This document shows, one piece after another, positions 33,700-46,610 of a stretch of DNA of 64,000 nt (positions are counted from its first letter, which is position 1; the number at the start of each line of letters is the position of its first letter). The position numbers were made by a program, and so were the translations under genes. Source of the stretch: Nageia nagi (Eukaryota; Pinophyta); contig JBITNC010000001.1 in NCBI GenBank assembly GCA_050084985.1, positions 198,338,001-198,402,000 of the forward strand, in the 5' to 3' direction. Under the pieces are notes generated by a model. It was given only the letters and a program-made list of their open reading frames with translations. It made no database searches and was not told the origin of the DNA.

Positions 33700-34230
33700 G
33701 GATGTGTCAATGTGGATTAGGTGGAATAAGTGACCTTAAGGAAGCCATGGTGTCTATAAACCAATTAGAAGACCTCAGGTTGACTTGATCTTATGAGATT
33801 TGAAGAACTTGAGGAGCTTGATAGCATCTTCCCTATAAGACCTAAGGAGTTCATTATGATATTAATAAACTCCCAATACTTGGTTGATGACTAAGAGAGA
33901 GTCATTATATATCATGAGTCTCTTAATATTAAGGTTGATGGTAGTCCTAAGATCTAGAATTAGGGCTTCATATTTTGCATTGTTATTGGTACAAGGGAAA
34001 TACAAATTGAAGGAATAAGGGATAGGGACACCATAAGGCATGAAGAATACCACTCTTGTGCCACCCCATTTATCACACTTAGATCTGTTAAAATACATAG
34101 TCATGTCAAAGTCTTTATAAGCATCAATAGAGTCCTCCTCTTTGTCAATCTTAAAGATATCCTCATCAAGGAGATTGATATTGAGTGGAGAACTATTGAG
34201 AAAAGGGGCTTTAGCCAATTGATCAGGTAT
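33700..34230 (-). pseudogene. Second (archaeal-type) RNase H of element A
   Basis: MTMYFNRSKCDKWGGTRVVF (about 34050-34110) and PCTNNNAKYEALILDLRTTI, then NDSLLVINQVLG (33880-33930), are the hallmarks of the extra RNase H that Tat-lineage elements carry between their own RNase H and integrase. The usual GDS reads YNDS. Confidence 0.8.
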
Positions 34231-34640
34231 AACCTAACCCTTAATGTATTTATAACTAACAAACTCAAGGTTAAACTTAGATAAAAATATGAGCCACTTG
34301 GATGTTCTTGAATTATGATAAGTCTTGGTCATCATATGCTGGAGGGGATTAGCATGAGAAATTAAGTAAATCATATGACTAAGCATGTAGTGATGTAATT
34401 TATTCACTATGAAGATTATGGCAAGGCAAAATATGCTCTATATAGATGTACCTAAGATCATAATAAATGAGGGTATGATTGAGGTAATATATGGGTTGCT
34501 CCTTGCATTGAGCATTCTTTTGAGCAAGCATGACTCCTAAAGCAAAATTGATCATATAAAGGTAAAGATAGAAATGAATACTATCCTTAGAAGGGATCAA
34601 GATAGGAGGAGTGGTGAGATAGGGTCTAATATCATCAAGA
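34231..34640 (-). pseudogene. Ty3 RNase H of element A
   Basis: YLYMINFALGVMLAQKNAQC and EQPIYYLNHTLIYYDLRY (34430-34570) match the RT-linked RNase H of Ty3 elements (ALGVML-x-Q, PIYY-x-S). Degenerate. Confidence 0.8.
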
Positions 34641-35582
34641 TTTTGTTAACACTTCTCATTCTACTCAATGACCATGCCCTTCTTAAAGAGCTTATTAAAA
34701 GGATGACACCTATCTAAAAGCTGACCTATAAATCAAAGAATAGCCTAGATCTTACTCTGAAGACTCCTTAAGGTCTTAATATTATGAGGAGGAATATTGA
34801 TGATAGCCCTAACCTTTCTAGAGTCAATCTCAATGCCTTTTTTATACATAATTAAACCTAGAAGCTTACTTGACATGACACCAAAAACATACTTGTTAGG
34901 GTTAAACCTAATGTTATGTTTGGGAAGATGGTGAAAGACCTTGAAAAGAACATCCTAATTTCCTTTACATGTCTTGTACTTGGATAAAATATCATCAACA
35001 TAATCCTCAACAATATCATGCATCATGTTATAAAATATATAATTCATGGCCCTTTGATAGATAGCTCCTACATTCTTGAGATCAAAAGGCATGACTCAAT
35101 AACAATAGATACCCTAAGGGATGGTGAAAGCCATTTTATGCTAATCATCAAGATTTATTAAAATTTTTTTATAACTTGAAAAATCATCCATAAGAGACAA
35201 CATCTCATACCTTGCAATATTATCAAATAAGATATCGATATTGAGTAATAGGAAGTCATCCTTAGGACACATCTTGTTAAGATCATGAAAATTCATGCAA
35301 ATATGGATACAACCATCAGATTGATTTATGGGAACCATATTAAAAAACCACTTGGGTTAATCAATTGATTCAATGAAGTGAGCCTTCAAAATTTTTTGAA
35401 GCTCATCCTTGATCAAAAGAGATTGGGTTGGATTAAACTTTCTAGGTTTTTGCTTAATCTATTTGGCATCGGGATAAGTCATGATGTTATGCACAATAAC
35501 ATTAGGATCTAAACCTAGCATGGCACTATAATCAAATACCACTAACAAATATGATATTAATATCCTCAGGGTCATCACTAAT
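34641..35582 (-). pseudogene. Reverse transcriptase of element A
   Basis: Reads VPINQSDGCIHICMNFHDLN, CPKDDFLLLNID, EMLSLMDDFSSYKKI (35141-35338) and YVDDILSKYKT (about 34975-35005), so the catalytic box is kept. Upstream DPNVIVHNIM- and IKQKPRKF-like pieces reach to the CTAAT where element B is inserted. Confidence 0.88.
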
Positions 35583-37212
35583 TATTTCAAATAAAAGTTA
35601 TCTCTTTTAGGATCACTTAAACTTGAACATTTAACTAGTGTGTGGAGGCTAGACTAGGCCTTATAAGTAGAAACTATAGAAACAAATTTGGTCAAAACCA
35701 CTAAGGAGGCTTTTTAAAGCCATCCTTTTGATAATAATAAGCTCAAATTATCACAACATGAATATTTAAAAGTGGTGTTATGAAACACCAAAGATTACCT
35801 AATAATACAATTTTGGATGATGGTACCTGATGTAGTTGATCGAATCCTAAGGTGAGTCCAAGTTGTCCTTTCTATTTAAACATGGTGACCTAGGAATTTA
35901 TAAAATATGGGGGTATTTCCTAAATGTGGGGTATTTTAATATCAAAATATGATGACCTTAGGTGTTTCACAACCTATAATAACAACAGATAAGATTCAAA
36001 ATTCAATTCTGAATACAGGATGAGATAAGCCTACTATAGAAATAGAACATGAAAATAATGTTAAAAAGTGTGATGGGTGTGTTTTTGGTTTAATAGGAGG
36101 AATAAAGCTTGGAATGATTGATTCTATCTTACCCCAAGACCAATGGCTTCCAATCATTCTTCTCAGATGCTTGTGGGAGATTCAAGATGTAGAAGCTCTC
36201 AAATTCCTCACTTCCAAGACTCAAGAATCAACAAATTCAAAGCTCAATGTTTGCACCAATTTCTAGCCACAAAATGGAGATGTAGACATGATTAAAAATA
36301 TTTTTGATATATGCCAAATCATCAATCTATAATCCATATGAATTTCAATCTAAAAATGATTTTTGCTTTGTTGATCTTTGATTGAATTTGAATTAGATTG
36401 ACATAGAATTTGATTGGAGACAAATTGGAGATATATGCATTTAGTTCTCTTGTATTTTGTCCATTGAGCATATTTGGAGCATAACCACTAACTCATAAAT
36501 CAGTAACTAGAGTCTCATATTTTCCTATTGGGTTAATCATCATTGACATGGTAAGAAGAGGTGTAAATTCTATCCAATTATTTTCTTGCAAGATAAGTAA
36601 TAAATAAATTAGTCATATTAATGTGATAAAAATTAATAATCATCAATATAATGATAACTTTGATAATGTAAAGCAAATGATTAAATATAATCAACATGAC
36701 TAATGTTAATTATACTTTAGGCATAAATAGCTATGATCAAAATTATAAATAACATGACTAATGTTAATTACAATTTTAAAATTAATGACTATAGTTTGAA
36801 CTACAATAAATATGACTAAATTTAATTACCCTTTAACCATAAATGACTATGATTGAAAATATAATTAATATAACTAATATTAATTATCTTTTTGAAATGA
36901 TTATGATTGAAATGTAATAAATATGACTAATTTTAATTGAAATGTATAAGTAAATGATTATGATCAAAAATACATTAAACATGACTTAGTTTAATTGCAA
37001 TTTATAAGCAAATGATTATGATAAAAAATACATTAAATAATACTAAGTTTAACTGCATTTTCCAAAGAAAATAACTATGATCAACTAATACTCAATATGA
37101 AAAATATTAAGAATCATTAAATGTAATCATATTGATTGAATAAACAAGCATGTCAATGATAAAATAACATTGTATCACATGTAGTGCATACTACTAGATT
37201 TAGATGTCTACA
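35583..37212 (-). repeat. 3' LTR of element B (1630 bp)
   Basis: Aligned throughout with 48005-49758; starts TGTAGACATCTAAATC on the minus strand. Contains seven subrepeats (36692-37097), two fewer than the other LTR. The final bases read ATA on the minus strand where the other LTR has ACA. Confidence 0.93.
36692..37097. repeat. ~58-bp subrepeats, 7 units, in the 3' LTR of B
   Basis: Units follow the pattern ATGACTAA(N)TTTAATT...AAATGA(C/T)TATGAT(C/T)(A/G)AAA...ACATTAAA. They are close to the LTR start, the U3 part where promoters and enhancers usually lie. Confidence 0.85.
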
Positions 37213-39504
37213 TTTTTTGTCTTTTTTATTTCCATTTGGCCTAGGTTAAATGCAATGAAAAACTTAATTTTAAGTGATATGAGATGAATGTGATGTGATG
37301 GAAAACTTACCCAAGTGATATGTGTGATCCCCCTCAAATGTATTTATGGTAAGGCAAATGAGATGGGGATGCAATTGATAACAAAAGACAAGGAAAATAG
37401 GAGAAAAGAATAGAAATAAGGCATATGATACAAAATACAACTATGGTTCAGAAATGTGAAAATATTCCTCAAACATGATCACTTTCCAAGAACACCAACA
37501 CATTGGAAAAATGCAAGGGCATTTCATAAAAGGGTGAGAAATATGACTACATTTTCTAATAAGCACCTATAAAAATAAAAAAACCTAGGTCTAACTTAGC
37601 TCATTCATATTTTCTCCTTCTTGTTGATGAGGCTCTAACCCTACCACCTTCTCCTCTTGCTTAGATGAGATAGTGACATGACACAATGATCCCATTGAAA
37701 GAACATGCCATAGGCCCTCCAAGTTGGTGGTAAACCCTAATCCTATAATTTAATTAAGTTTTTAAGTGAATTTAATCATATAAGGGGGTCGAGTAGGAAG
37801 ATTGACACAGGGAGGGTAAATATAAAGAAAAACGACTAAAATGAATCGAGAAAAAGGGTAGGACACTAGAGCAAACATAGATGGGTAGATAGGACATAAA
37901 AATTGAGGAATATATACTATGATAGGATCCAAATAAGGTGAAAAATTAGAAATGCAAGGGTCCTTATGTTTCCTAGGAAGAAACACTAGGGGTCCAAGAA
38001 GGCCAACATTTCACTTAGGCTAGAAATAAAAATGCCTTGACCCTAGGCATTTCTGATAACAGGTGAATTTTTGGTGATTTTTAACAAGTTGATGATATGA
38101 GAGGTGGATGAAAAATCTAAGTGCTAGAAAATATGACTTAAAAAATAGAGGTCATTTGACCTATTTTTGAAGAAAAAATTGAAGCCAACTTTGACTTTGC
38201 AAAAAACCTTGAGTGCTCATGGAAAGTATATCATTTCAAGTAGGCTTCTATTTGAGATTTGAAAAGATATCAAATGATAAATTTAAACTACAAAATTTAG
38301 AGGGATGATTGATAGTATAAATATACCCATAATAAAATGATAGAATGAAAAACAAATGTAGTTTGGTAGGTTTAAAACTAGCAAACCAAAGGCAACTTTT
38401 TAAGGTGTCAAATTTTAGGTCCTTTGGTCCTAAAACAAAATGGGATAAAAAATGGTTACAAAGCAAGTCAAAATTACTTGTTAAGGCTTTATAATACATA
38501 ATAAGGAAAAATAAGGTAAAATTTAAAGGCAAAATGGTCAAATGATTCAAATCGACATAGGGTGAAAAAGTGGCCAAGGAGCCCACTTTATAAGGGTAAA
38601 GAAAATACAATGAAAATGAAAACATAATGAAATTTATGGAATGTGGCCACATTTAGAATTATGAAGCATATAAAATAAGCTATGTAGGAAACTAACATGG
38701 TTAAGTAAGCTTTTGAAGGTCAAATGAAAGCCAAAAAGTTCAAAGTGCAAAAGATGTAAAGTGCAAAGGTTAACAAAGTAAGATAAAATTACCTAGAAAT
38801 CAACATAGGTAGATATAAAAGAGGTCAAGTTATGTCACAAAATAATGAATGGGTAAAATAAAGGTGAAAATGTATTTGGTTCCAACTTCCATGTTAATGT
38901 GTAGAATGAGCTCTTTTGCTGAGTAATTTCGATTATTGCTAAGCAATGTCATTCAACAACTTTGACATATGAATGTAATGATGAAGGATTGAGGACAAGT
39001 GATATGGCAAGCCAAAAATGACATGATGAAAAAAAGAAGAGAGACATTAATTGAGTTCCATATTAATGTCTAGGGCATGTATTAGCTCCATACTGGACTA
39101 GGTAGAAGAGATTATCCAACAGTCAATGTCATGATGGTGATATATATACATATAATAGGTGATAAAGCAAATGCATGAAGACATAAATAGACTAAGTGTG
39201 GATAGGATATGAGTGACTTGTGTGTCCCATACATCAAAAATAGGTAGAATTACATTAAAAAGTAGAAAAACACTAAGTATCAACTCCAAATGCAAGAATC
39301 TAAAGTGATGATACAAGACAAATTATGGATGAAAATGGACCTTGAGCTACTTACTATAGCTCTTGAAAACCTTTTCATAATGCTAAGATAAGATAAGGGG
39401 AGGATTATGATTGATAAAAATAGACATTATATGAAATTATTTTTTTGGATTTTTGTATTTTCTACATTTGTTTTTGTGCTTATAAAATATTTTACTTTTT
39501 TTTT
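37213..39504. other. A-rich 3' spacer of element B
   Basis: Noncoding stretch between integrase and 3' LTR. The purine-rich run next to the LTR (minus, AAAAAAGACAAAAAA, 37213-37230) is the likely polypurine tract. I looked for a PMD or other ORF as in element A and found none. Confidence 0.6.
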
Positions 39505-40760
39505 TTAGGATTTTCTATTTTTTATTATTTTTGGCAAAACATTTTTTGAATATTTGAAGGTTTCTTGTGAATTATAAGTATATAAGGGTTGAAGGTGAAT
39601 GATGTTGATTGGTTCAAGCTCTTCAACACCATCCAAGGTTGCCAATTTGTATGCTCCAGAACCATATTTGCTCATTACAATGTAAGGCCCCAACCAATTA
39701 GGCATGAACTTTCCTCTTTTTGCTCTTGGTTGACTTGTGATTTGTTGGTTTTCCTTTAGGACAAGGTCACCAAATTCACATTCATGGTAATGCACTTTTC
39801 TATTATAATATCTCTTTATATGTTCTTAGTAAATTCTCAAATGTTGAAGTGCACTTATGTGTTTTTTATAATGTAAATCAAGTTGGGCAAGCCTATCTTT
39901 CATGTAGGTAGTGTCATCAATAAATTATTGCAAATAAACATGAAGGGATGAAATTTCAAGTTCAATGGAAAAACCAACTTCAATACCATAAAATAATGAA
40001 AAAGGTGTTGCTCCAGTAGGTGTTCTAATGCTTGTTTTATATGCCCATAATGTATAGGAAAGTTTGGTATGCCAATCCCTTTGTGAATCTCCAACAAAAT
40101 TTTGAAGTGCTTTAACAATGATTTTATTAGAGGCTTTAGCTTGTCCATTAGCTTGAGGGTAATAAGGTGTTGAGAAACTTAATTGAAAATGATGCTTATC
40201 ATACAAAGCTCTAACATCCTTATTTTTTGCAAGGGATTCCATTGTCTATGATTAATTTAGAGGGGATTCCAAATTTGCAAATAAGGTTGGTATCAATGAA
40301 CTCCATAATTTTAAGTGATTTAACTTGAATTAAGGTAATGGATTCTACCCATTTGGTAAAATATTCAATGGTAGTAATTAGAAATTTATGTCCTTATGAA
40401 GAATTGGGATACACTTGGCCAATAAGATCTAGCCCCCATTGTGAAAAGGGCCATATGGTTGCAATAAGTTGTAAGTATTGAGAAGGTAAATGTTGAAGGT
40501 TTGAAAATTGTTGGCACTTAATACATTTTTTAGCATATGAAACATAATCATTTTCAAGTGTTGGCCAAAAGAATCCCATCCTTAACAAACATTTTGCAAT
40601 TGCCATTCCACTAAAGTGGCCACCACATGTACCATCATATGCTTGAGATAATGCAAGGAAAATTTCATTAGGTTCAAGACATATCAAAAGGATTCCTTCA
40701 TATAATTTTTTTATAAAGGATGTCCCCCAAAAAGGTTTATTTAGCACATTTTTGTTTAAA
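39505..40760 (-). pseudogene. Integrase of element B
   Basis: Zinc region AYDGTCGGHFSGMAIAKCLL, RMGFFWPTLENDYVSYAKKC, IKCQQ (40394-40747), first His replaced by Tyr. Core pieces follow: FSQWGLDLIGQ, IDNGIP (about 40235-40255, normally TDNG) and YYPQANGQAKASNKI, then YTLWAYKTSIRTPTGATPF (39925-40242). The C-terminal RAKRGKFMPNWLGPYIV and YKLATLDG follow (39505-39795). The complete integrase is represented, in at least three frames. Confidence 0.88.
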
Positions 40761-40860
40761 GTATCTTATTTTAGTTCTAGTCATATCTTGGGGGCTAATT
40801 TCAACTTAAGAAAGTCTTTTACAAGTGCATACCAAGAATTAACATTGTCAACTTCAATTT

Positions 40861-41360
40861 TTATAATGATGGGTGCACCAATGTAATAAGGGTTATGCAA
40901 TGTGGTGAGTTAATAATAAGTTTGTCTTGATTTTCTTGAGAAGCCATGGTGTCTACAAATATATTGGTAGATCTTGAGGAAGATTCAATGGTATACTTAT
41001 CAAATTGTAAGAGGAGTTGGTAAATTATAGATTTATACCTTTTTAAATCCTCATTATGGAATTGATAAGTTCCAAGGACTTGATTAACAAGAAGTTGAGA
41101 ATCACCAATAATTTTAATGCTCTTGAAATTTAACTTGATTTTAGTTTGGAGACCAAGGACAAGGGCCTCATATTTAGCCATGTTATTAGTGCAAGGGAAT
41201 TTGAGTTTAAAAGACAAAGGGATGGGTTATTCTTTAGGTGTAATGAAAACAATACTAGCACCACCCCCTTGTTCACATTTTGTACTATCAAAGAAAAGGG
41301 TAATGTCAAATTCCTTCTTTAGTGTCAAAAAATTCCTCATTTTTAAATAAAACAAAGATA
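40861..41360 (-). pseudogene. Second (archaeal-type) RNase H of element B
   Basis: LFFDSTKCEQGGGASIVFIT (about 41240-41300) and PCTNNMAKYEALVLGLQTKI, IIGDSQLLVNQVLGTY (41060-41200) are the typical extra RNase H of Tat elements. A frame shift at about 41225 splits it. Confidence 0.88.
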
Positions 41361-41900
41361 TAATCATTAGGGAAATAAAGTGCCAAGGGTTGTGAATCAT
41401 GCAATGGAGCTTCAAAAAGTTGATAAACAATGAATTTCCATTTAATAAATTTTTGGTTCACAAACTCAAGGTCATATTTAGTTAATAACATTATCCATTT
41501 AGATGTGCATGAATTAATATATGCATGGCCCATCAAGCATCTTAAAGGGCCACTTATAGAAATAACATAAGTCTTATGATTTAACATATAATACCTTAAT
41601 TTACATGTTATAAAGGCAATGTAAAGGCATAATTTATTAATGTGAATGTATCAAACCTCATATCAACAAGATTTCTACTTATATAATAAATAGCTTGCTC
41701 TTTATTCATGTCATTCTTATGTGCCAACATGATTCCAATAGTAATATCTATAGCAAAAATGTACAAGTGAAATGATTTTGAAGGATTGAGTGGGATAAAA
41801 AAAGGAGGAGATAAAATATATTTTTTATTTATTCAAATCCTTATTGGCACTCCTCTTTCCATTCAAACTTCACTCCTTTCTTAAAAATGTAATTAAATGG
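41361..41900 (-). pseudogene. Ty3 RNase H of element B
   Basis: Reads LNHKTYVISISGPLRCLMG and SKWIMLLTKYDLEFVNQK (41440-41587), the end of the RT-linked RNase H and the connection domain. The N-terminal part at 41690-41790 is recognisable but full of stops. Confidence 0.75.
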
Positions 41901-41969
41901 TTTGCACTTGTTAGATAATTGGGCAATAAATCTATGTATTGCATTAATTTTGCTTGATAAACTTATTAT

Positions 41970-42740
41970 CTCTTTAAGATTATAAGGGGAAGGAATTTAA
42001 ATAATATATTTAATATTATAAATATCAACCTCAATTCCTCTTCTTGAAATAATATAATCCAAAATTTTACCATAAGTTACACCAAACACACACTTTTTAG
42101 GATTAATTCTTACATTATGCTCAATAAGTCTATCAAAGATCTTTGCAATAATTTTGAGGTGTGTATATTTAGTTTTATATTTTTCCAAAATATCATCTAC
42201 ATAGAATTCAACAATGTTACCCATATAGTCATGAAAGTTATATGTCATGGGATGTTGATATGTGGCACTTGCATTCTTTAAACCAAAGGGCATGACCTTA
42301 TAGTAGAAGGTTCCCCAAGGTGTTGTGAAAGCAATTTTATGTTGATCATTTTTTGTAATATGAATATGATTGTAGCCACTAAAACCATTCATGAGTGAGA
42401 ACATTTCATGACCTACATTTGCATCTACTATATTATCAATTCTAGGTAGAGAAAAATCATCTTATGGACAAGCTTTATTAATATCTCAAAAATCAATGCA
42501 TAGTCAAATACCTCCTATTTCTTACCAAAATGAACAAAATTTGAAACCCATGTATGATAATCAATAGGTGTGATAAAAACAAAATCCAAAAGCTTTTGAA
42601 TTTCTTCTTTAGTAAGGAGTGCAATTCTTGGATGCATTTTTCTTAGTTTTTGCTTGATGGGTTTTGCATCTTTCTCAAGAACAAGGTTATGAATAATAAG
42701 ATCAGAATCCAATCCTGGCATATGAAAATATTTCCAAGAA
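41970..42740 (-). pseudogene. Reverse transcriptase of element B
   Basis: MPGLDSDLIIHNLVLEKDAK and PIKQKLRKMHPR (42640-42721), MFSLMNGFSGYNHIHI, HKIAFTTPWGTF, KVMPFGLKNASATYQHPM, and the intact YVDDIL box (about 42188-42205), then INPKKCVFGV. The middle part around 42430-42510 is broken. Confidence 0.9.
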
Positions 42741-44200
42741 AATATTTTAATATAATTCTTAAGAATTTTAATAAATAAATATTACTCTTCTTTAGTTAAG
42801 ATCTTACCAAGTAACACAATATCAGGATTATTAGGATCTTCACCAATGTCAACTTCAATTGTTTCTTCAATGAGCATGTGAGAAGTATCATCAAATTGGA
42901 AAGATAAAGGTAATACATTAAGTTCATCATCCTCATAATGTGAATTTTTATTATCAAAATATTCCTTCATATTTAAAATATCATTCTCATAAGAATCAGA
43001 AGTAGAATAAAATTGCCCAAAATAAGCATCCATGTTTAAAAATGAAGGATAAATATCCTTATAACATCATGGTAAATGAGTATAGCCATCAAGATAGTAA
43101 ACTATAGACTCATTATATGGAAAATAATCAAGAAGAATAGGAAAATTTTCAAGATAAAAATCAATGTGATCAACATCAAGAGGAATTCTATGCAAACCAG
43201 TATCCAAAAAGTATGTCAAAGGTGTAAACAAATCTATAGACAAAGTGCAAATAGAATGGCCACATACAACATTAGGACCATACATGAAAAAGTTGACATG
43301 GAATAATTCCTCCACTTCAACATGTGCAAAATATTAATTAAATTCCCCATAATCATGATTAATCATGAAAGGTGGAGGGGATGAAGCAATATCATATTCA
43401 AGAGGCATGCTCATGTTGAAAAAAGGATTAAAACAAATCACAAAAGCATCAAGGCTATGATAAAAGAACAAAGGATTATCAACCATATTAAAAGGGTGTG
43501 AAAAAGTTCTAATTTTTATGGTAGTCAAGATTTCATGATAAAAAATATTAACAAATAAAATTTCTAAGGATACCTCCCTTCAAATTCATCGCAAGGAAGT
43601 TGAGTGATAGAAAGAGGCTATTGAAGAGATGTTTCTCCTTCACATGAAATGACATGAGGTGCACTAATGAATAAAGCTTATTTTTGAGAACCCAAACCTA
43701 ATTTATCAAAGGGTAAACATGGTTCAACAATAATAGGTTCAACAAGACCATGCTCATACTTACTAAGACCTTGAAATTTCCAACCATAAGTCTCATCAAA
43801 ATAATGAGAAGCAAAAACAAACTTGGAAAAAGTTTTAGGAGGAACACAAGAAGAAAAAGAAGAATGAGGTTCCTTACTAGTTTCAAGAGTGGTTGACATA
43901 ACATTCTTCTCTTTAATGAAAGAGATAGGTTTAATATGTGACTCTTTTGATTGAAGATATTTTAAAGGAAGTCCCATATCTCTAAGGGAAGGAATAGTAG
44001 GCAACTTGAGAATTTGATTTTGCATTTTGTATTCTTCAACTTGTGGGGAGGTATATGACACAAAAACTTTTCCACTTTACTCTACTATATAAGTAACCTC
44101 ACCATGAGCAACAAGATTATAAGATGTAGCAACATTGGGATTCACAACATTAGAAGAGGAAGGTGGAATAAAAGACACAAGACATGTAGAAGATAAGAAA
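42741..44200 (-). pseudogene. PR-RT linker of element B
   Basis: A long, partly acidic region without catalytic motifs. It contains GWKFQGLSKYEHGLVEPI (about 43735-43785), parallel to the motif in elements A and 2, and near RT the segment EVDIGEDPNNPDIVLLGKIL (about 42790-42855). Polyprotein linker. Confidence 0.6.
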
Positions 44201-44660
44201 TCATCATAAGAAGGAATAAAATTATAATACTAAAATGGTTTAGGATTAGCTTTGACACATGTTAACTTACCTTCATGAATAAATTTTATGCCTTGATGCA
44301 ATGTAGAAGGTACGCACTTCATTTCATCTATCCATGGTCTTCCAAGTAAAATATTATATTGTAAAGTGCCTTCAATTACATGGAATAAAGTATGCAAATT
44401 TCTTGGTCCCACCTTGAGGAACAATACTATAGTAACCATAGTGGTAGAAATAGTGTCATTAAAGTCCTTTAGTTGTAAAGTGGAAGAGGATAAACTACTT
44501 TTAGGTATGTTAATATGGTTCAAAGTTGAAGAATAAATAACGTTTAAACTTGAATAATTATCAATCAAAACTCTTTCAAAATTTTGATCTTCTATAAAAA
44601 CAATAATGAAAAGAGAAGGGTGAGGTCCAAGAAGTCTTTACTCAATAATCCCATGTTCAT
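44201..44660 (-). pseudogene. Protease of element B
   Basis: DNYSSLNVIYSSTL (about 44520-44565) is the active-site block with the usual (D/N)(N/S)G altered, and YNILLGRPWIDEMKCVPSTL (about 44312-44371) is the protease C-terminal signature. Confidence 0.82.
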
Positions 44661-45500
44661 AAAAAGTTATAGCACCTAAATCACATGATTGAACATGGCC
44701 CACAAAGTTGGTAAAAGCTTCCACATCTTGAGGTTGCACCTCTATGGACTTTAAAACTTTCATAAGTGAATCTCTATGAGCTTTTGAGGTTTGAAGTAAA
44801 TCAAATATGGACACATTTATGGGTAAGGATTTTAATTGTTGGGTAATATTGGATTTGATTGTAACAACATTACGTATTTGGTTTTGAATATGAGTAGGAC
44901 CTCTTGGACCTTGAATTACTCTAGAATCATTATGCTTTTAAGCTTGTTGTGAACTTGAGGTGTCTTGCCTTGGAGGGGTGTTCTTTTGGTTCCTTGTAAC
45001 AACATGAATCATACCAACAAAATTATGCAAAGAAGGATTATTAACATAGTTCACTTGATTTTCATAAACTTGGTTTTACCTTGGAAGTGGATCCTTTTAA
45101 ACATTTAAATTTTGATTAGGGAGTGCAAGTGGATTTTCTATAAGAAGGTCCCCTCTTTCAATAAAATATTGTATCACATTTTTAAGGTGATGGCACTTAT
45201 CATCTTGATGCCCTTTTGCTATATGAAAGTGAATCGGAAAGAGGGGTATAGTCTCTCTTGGGTTTTGGTGGTCTTGGTATTGGTTGGTTACCTTAAACTT
45301 GGGCTTTGGTTTGTATGGGATATGGATTGATGGGTGGTGGTGGTGGTGGTGCAATTGATGGTTGGCTCAATGTAACTTGGTTCACTTGAGGTTGAGGAGG
45401 TGTTGGAAAAGGTACCTTCCTATTTTGATTATCTTGCTTATTTCTAAGCTTAATATCACCATTTTGCACATTCATATCTTCAATCCTTTTGGCCATTCTA
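44661..45500 (-). pseudogene. gag C-terminal region of element B
   Basis: Has a proline run from a GGT trinucleotide stretch (45336-45351 on the plus strand; SIAPPPPPPINPYP on the protein). A degenerate zinc-type segment (HIAKGHQDDKCHHLKNVIQY, about 45170-45235) is followed by FIERGDLLIENP. These fit the nucleocapsid end of Tat gag. Confidence 0.75.
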
Positions 45501-46610
45501 ATAGCTTATTCAAAAGAAGGTAAATGTTGGATTTGAAGTATGTTTTGCATAATTTTTGGAAAAAAAAAGGTGAGTCATTTTAGCTTGAGGTATAGGGAAT
45601 ATAATATCATGGAAAATAGCTCTCCACCTTGTCACATAATAAGCAATTGGTTCATCCAGAATTTGTTTAATATTATACAAATCACATAAGGTAGTTTGTC
45701 TTTTAATATTAATAGAAAAGTGATTAAGGAATAAATTTGCCAATTGTTGAAAAGTGTGAATAGAATGTTGACCCAAGCTATTATACCAATCCAAAGCTTG
45801 TCCACTTAAGGTCATAGAAAATATTGTCAACATAAAATGATAAATATGATTAATTAAATAACACTCATGCTTGAACATTCTCAAATGATATTTTGAATCT
45901 TATTTACCTTTAAACTTGTAAAACTTTGGAAGCTCAAAATATTTTGGCCAAACATAATATGGAACTAAAATATGAATAGGTTCATTGCATAATTCCTCAT
46001 ATGTTTGGCTATGGTTGGGATCTTGGTTACCAACATCCAACTTTTGTAATCTATCAAGAATAGCTTGGGTGAAAGCTAACAAAGGATCAAATCTATTAAT
46101 ATATTGAAAATTGGAGAAAAGTTGGTTGGTTTGATGTGAAGTGGATGCATGAGAATTATGGACTTGTTGGGTGTTAGTTTGAACTTGAATTGTGTGAGTT
46201 TGTAGGATGGTAGAATTTAGGGGAATTTGGATATTTTTAGGAATGGTGGTTTATGGAGAAATTTGGATTTGAGTGGTGAATATAGTAGATGGAATGGAAG
46301 ATGAAGATATGGATTGTGACACAATAGGAGTGGTTGTAGAGGAAATAGAAATTGCTCTTCTATTGTTTGGATCAAAATTAGGATCTATCATGATACTATT
46401 TTGCAAAGATGTGGTAGGAATGGAAGACAACTCAAGAGGTGAAAAGAAGGATTCTATGTGGGATAGATTTCTTGTTAGAGGTTGAGTAACAACTAAATAT
46501 CCTAATTGAGTAGCAACTTGTTTATATTTAAGAACTTTAAGGATAACTTCAACATTAGCCAACACATATTATGCAAATTCCTCCATGGAATATTCATGTG
46601 TTGGATCCTC
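45501..46610 (-). pseudogene. gag of element B
   Basis: An N-terminal Ser/Thr/Pro-rich part (46251-46565) precedes PYYVWPKYFELPKFYKFKGK. The capsid core LSGQALDWYNSLGQHS, IHTFQQLANLFLNHFS and EPIAYYVTRWRAI (45600-45800) matches Retrotrans_gag. Split by a frame shift at about 45890 and stops near 46090 and 46240. Confidence 0.88.

Noticed and set aside
36692-37097. Regularly spaced repeats as a CRISPR-like array
   Set aside because: The units are contiguous, diverged and inside an LTR of a plant retrotransposon, with no spacers.
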